Shown piece after piece: positions 32,557 to 33,167 of a stretch of 33,167 nucleotides of DNA. The stretch's first letter is position 1, and each line of letters starts with the position of its first letter. The notes below the pieces were generated by a model that had not been told where the DNA came from, searched no databases, and was given only the letters and a program-made list of their open reading frames with translations. Source of the DNA: Candidatus Zixiibacteriota bacterium (GTDB lineage: Bacteria > Zixibacteria > MSB-5A5 > WJJR01); the NCBI GenBank assembly GCA_016235085.1, contig JACRMA010000021.1, forward strand, positions 1-33,167, read 5' to 3'. A program made the position numbers and the translations under genes.

Positions 32557-33167
32557 TTAGTGAGATCCCGTGCCATTGGGGAGCGCATCCCAGTGCGCCC
32601 GATAGATCGACATCGTGTGGTATCCCCAGAGGATGTAATTATCGGCGTGGATCGAGTGGACCCTTTCGAGAATCTCGGAGTGCCCAACCACTTCGGGGAA
32701 CCAGGGATCGAAGATCGCCAGATAGTCCGGTCGTTTGACCTTCAGGTATTCCCATATCCCCGCTGGCCCCTGTTTCCGGTACGGTAGAATCTCCGGCTCG
32801 ACCAACCCCATTAAGTCGATGATGTGGTGGCGTCCTGCGAAACACCCTATCGCGCCGATGTCGTTGACGGCGACGGAGGCATCGGGCGGGAGATTCGCGT
32901 CGAGCCATCGGCCTGTAGCAACATTCAAATCATTGATGTTCTTGACCGCCAGCGAGCACTTTGGCGCCCAAGTCGTTGCCCCGCAGAGCACGATTATTGC
33001 CCAAATGGCCCACATGGCAGAACTGAAGCGTCTCTTGCGCCGCCACAGGATCGTGCTGAGGACTCCGGTAATCCCGGCTAGCAACGGCCCCGTGAACAGG
33101 ATGATTGTCTGACCGGCCAGAAACTGGTTTTGGGTCATCGAAGCGTGAATGGAATCGGGCATCCAGT
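32557..33167 (-). CDS. C-terminal part of a membrane glycosyltransferase-like protein, cut by the window edge
   Basis: The frame is open to the right end of the window, so the start is missing and the ATG at 33162 is internal. At least 203 residues are present. Two membrane helices are visible, TIILFTGPLLAGITGVLSTI and MWAIWAIIVLCGATTWA. A soluble domain follows: WLDANLPPDASVAVNDIGAIG, FAGRHHIIDLMGLVEPEIL and RPDYLAIFDPWFPEVV. The pattern of many helices, then a domain with NDIGAIGxFxGxxxxDLxGL, is typical of the family 39/PMT-like glycosyltransferases that use lipid-linked sugars. The missing N-terminus would hold the catalytic Asp loop, so the assignment rests on the C-terminal domain alone. 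Confidence 0.7.
   Translation of the reverse strand, partial: WMPDSIHASMTQNQFLAGQTIILFTGPLLAGITGVLSTILWRRKRRFSSAMWAIWAIIVLCGATTWAPKCSLAVKNINDLNVATGRWLDANLPPDASVAVNDIGAIGCFAGRHHIIDLMGLVEPEILPYRKQGPAGIWEYLKVKRPDYLAIFDPWFPEVVGHSEILERVHSIHADNYILWGYHTMSIYRAHWDALPNGTGSH

Overview
The window is a GC-rich bacterial chromosome segment. It carries housekeeping genes, several predicted outer-membrane or secreted proteins, and many palindromic intergenic repeats. A secreted protein ending in a type IX secretion (T9SS) sorting domain with a YPNPFNP motif, a GWxTD-domain lipoprotein and several small outer-membrane beta-barrels all point to a Gram-negative bacterium of the Fibrobacterota-Chlorobiota-Bacteroidota (FCB) type. 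A Zixibacteria- or Latescibacteria-like candidate phylum would fit, but this assignment is an inference from gene content. No integrase, transposase, phage gene or CRISPR array was seen.

Layout. 1-4841 (+): the 3' part of a hybrid histidine kinase, a secreted helical-repeat protein with a strong terminator, an outer-membrane barrel-like protein and a membrane-anchored cupredoxin with its own terminator. 4842-5184: a repeat-filled gap. 5185-5958 (+): a radical SAM protein. 6033-10890 (-): an RNA/translation cluster read in the order tgt (broken), yajC, def, fmt, RNase E/G. 11020-12357 (-): a DtxR-type metalloregulator and, downstream of it, a frameshifted barrel-like gene whose promoter carries a DtxR-like inverted repeat. 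A matching repeat lies just upstream of the regulator's own start codon. 12376-12757: a stack of three palindromic repeats. 12758-15803 (-): a tubby/LURP-like protein, a small T9SS-tagged protein, two small barrels and an AhpD-like protein whose promoter is flanked by a perfect inverted repeat. 16058-19840 (-): rlmI-like methyltransferase (frameshifted), a conserved helical protein, a ferritin-like protein and leucyl aminopeptidase. 20098-21254: a damaged glycosyltransferase gene and tRNA-Arg(CCG). 21368-26175 (-): a ROK sugar kinase and a 1251-residue flavo-iron-sulfur protein that looks like both Nfn subunits fused behind an unrecognised N-terminal domain. 26602-33167: a fused membrane/spermidine-synthase-like protein, a repeat-rich gap, a GWxTD lipoprotein, a cytidylate-kinase-like protein and the 3' end of a membrane glycosyltransferase-like gene.

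Four genes between 9.8 and 21.2 kb are broken. Two have lost internal coding sequence and frame (tgt and the glycosyltransferase), and two have single-base slips (the barrel-like gene at 11020 and rlmI). This is either local sequence or assembly error or real decay; the sequence alone cannot decide. The most interesting biology is the DtxR-like operator pair, the fused Nfn-like enzyme, and the palindromic repeat families that recur across the window.
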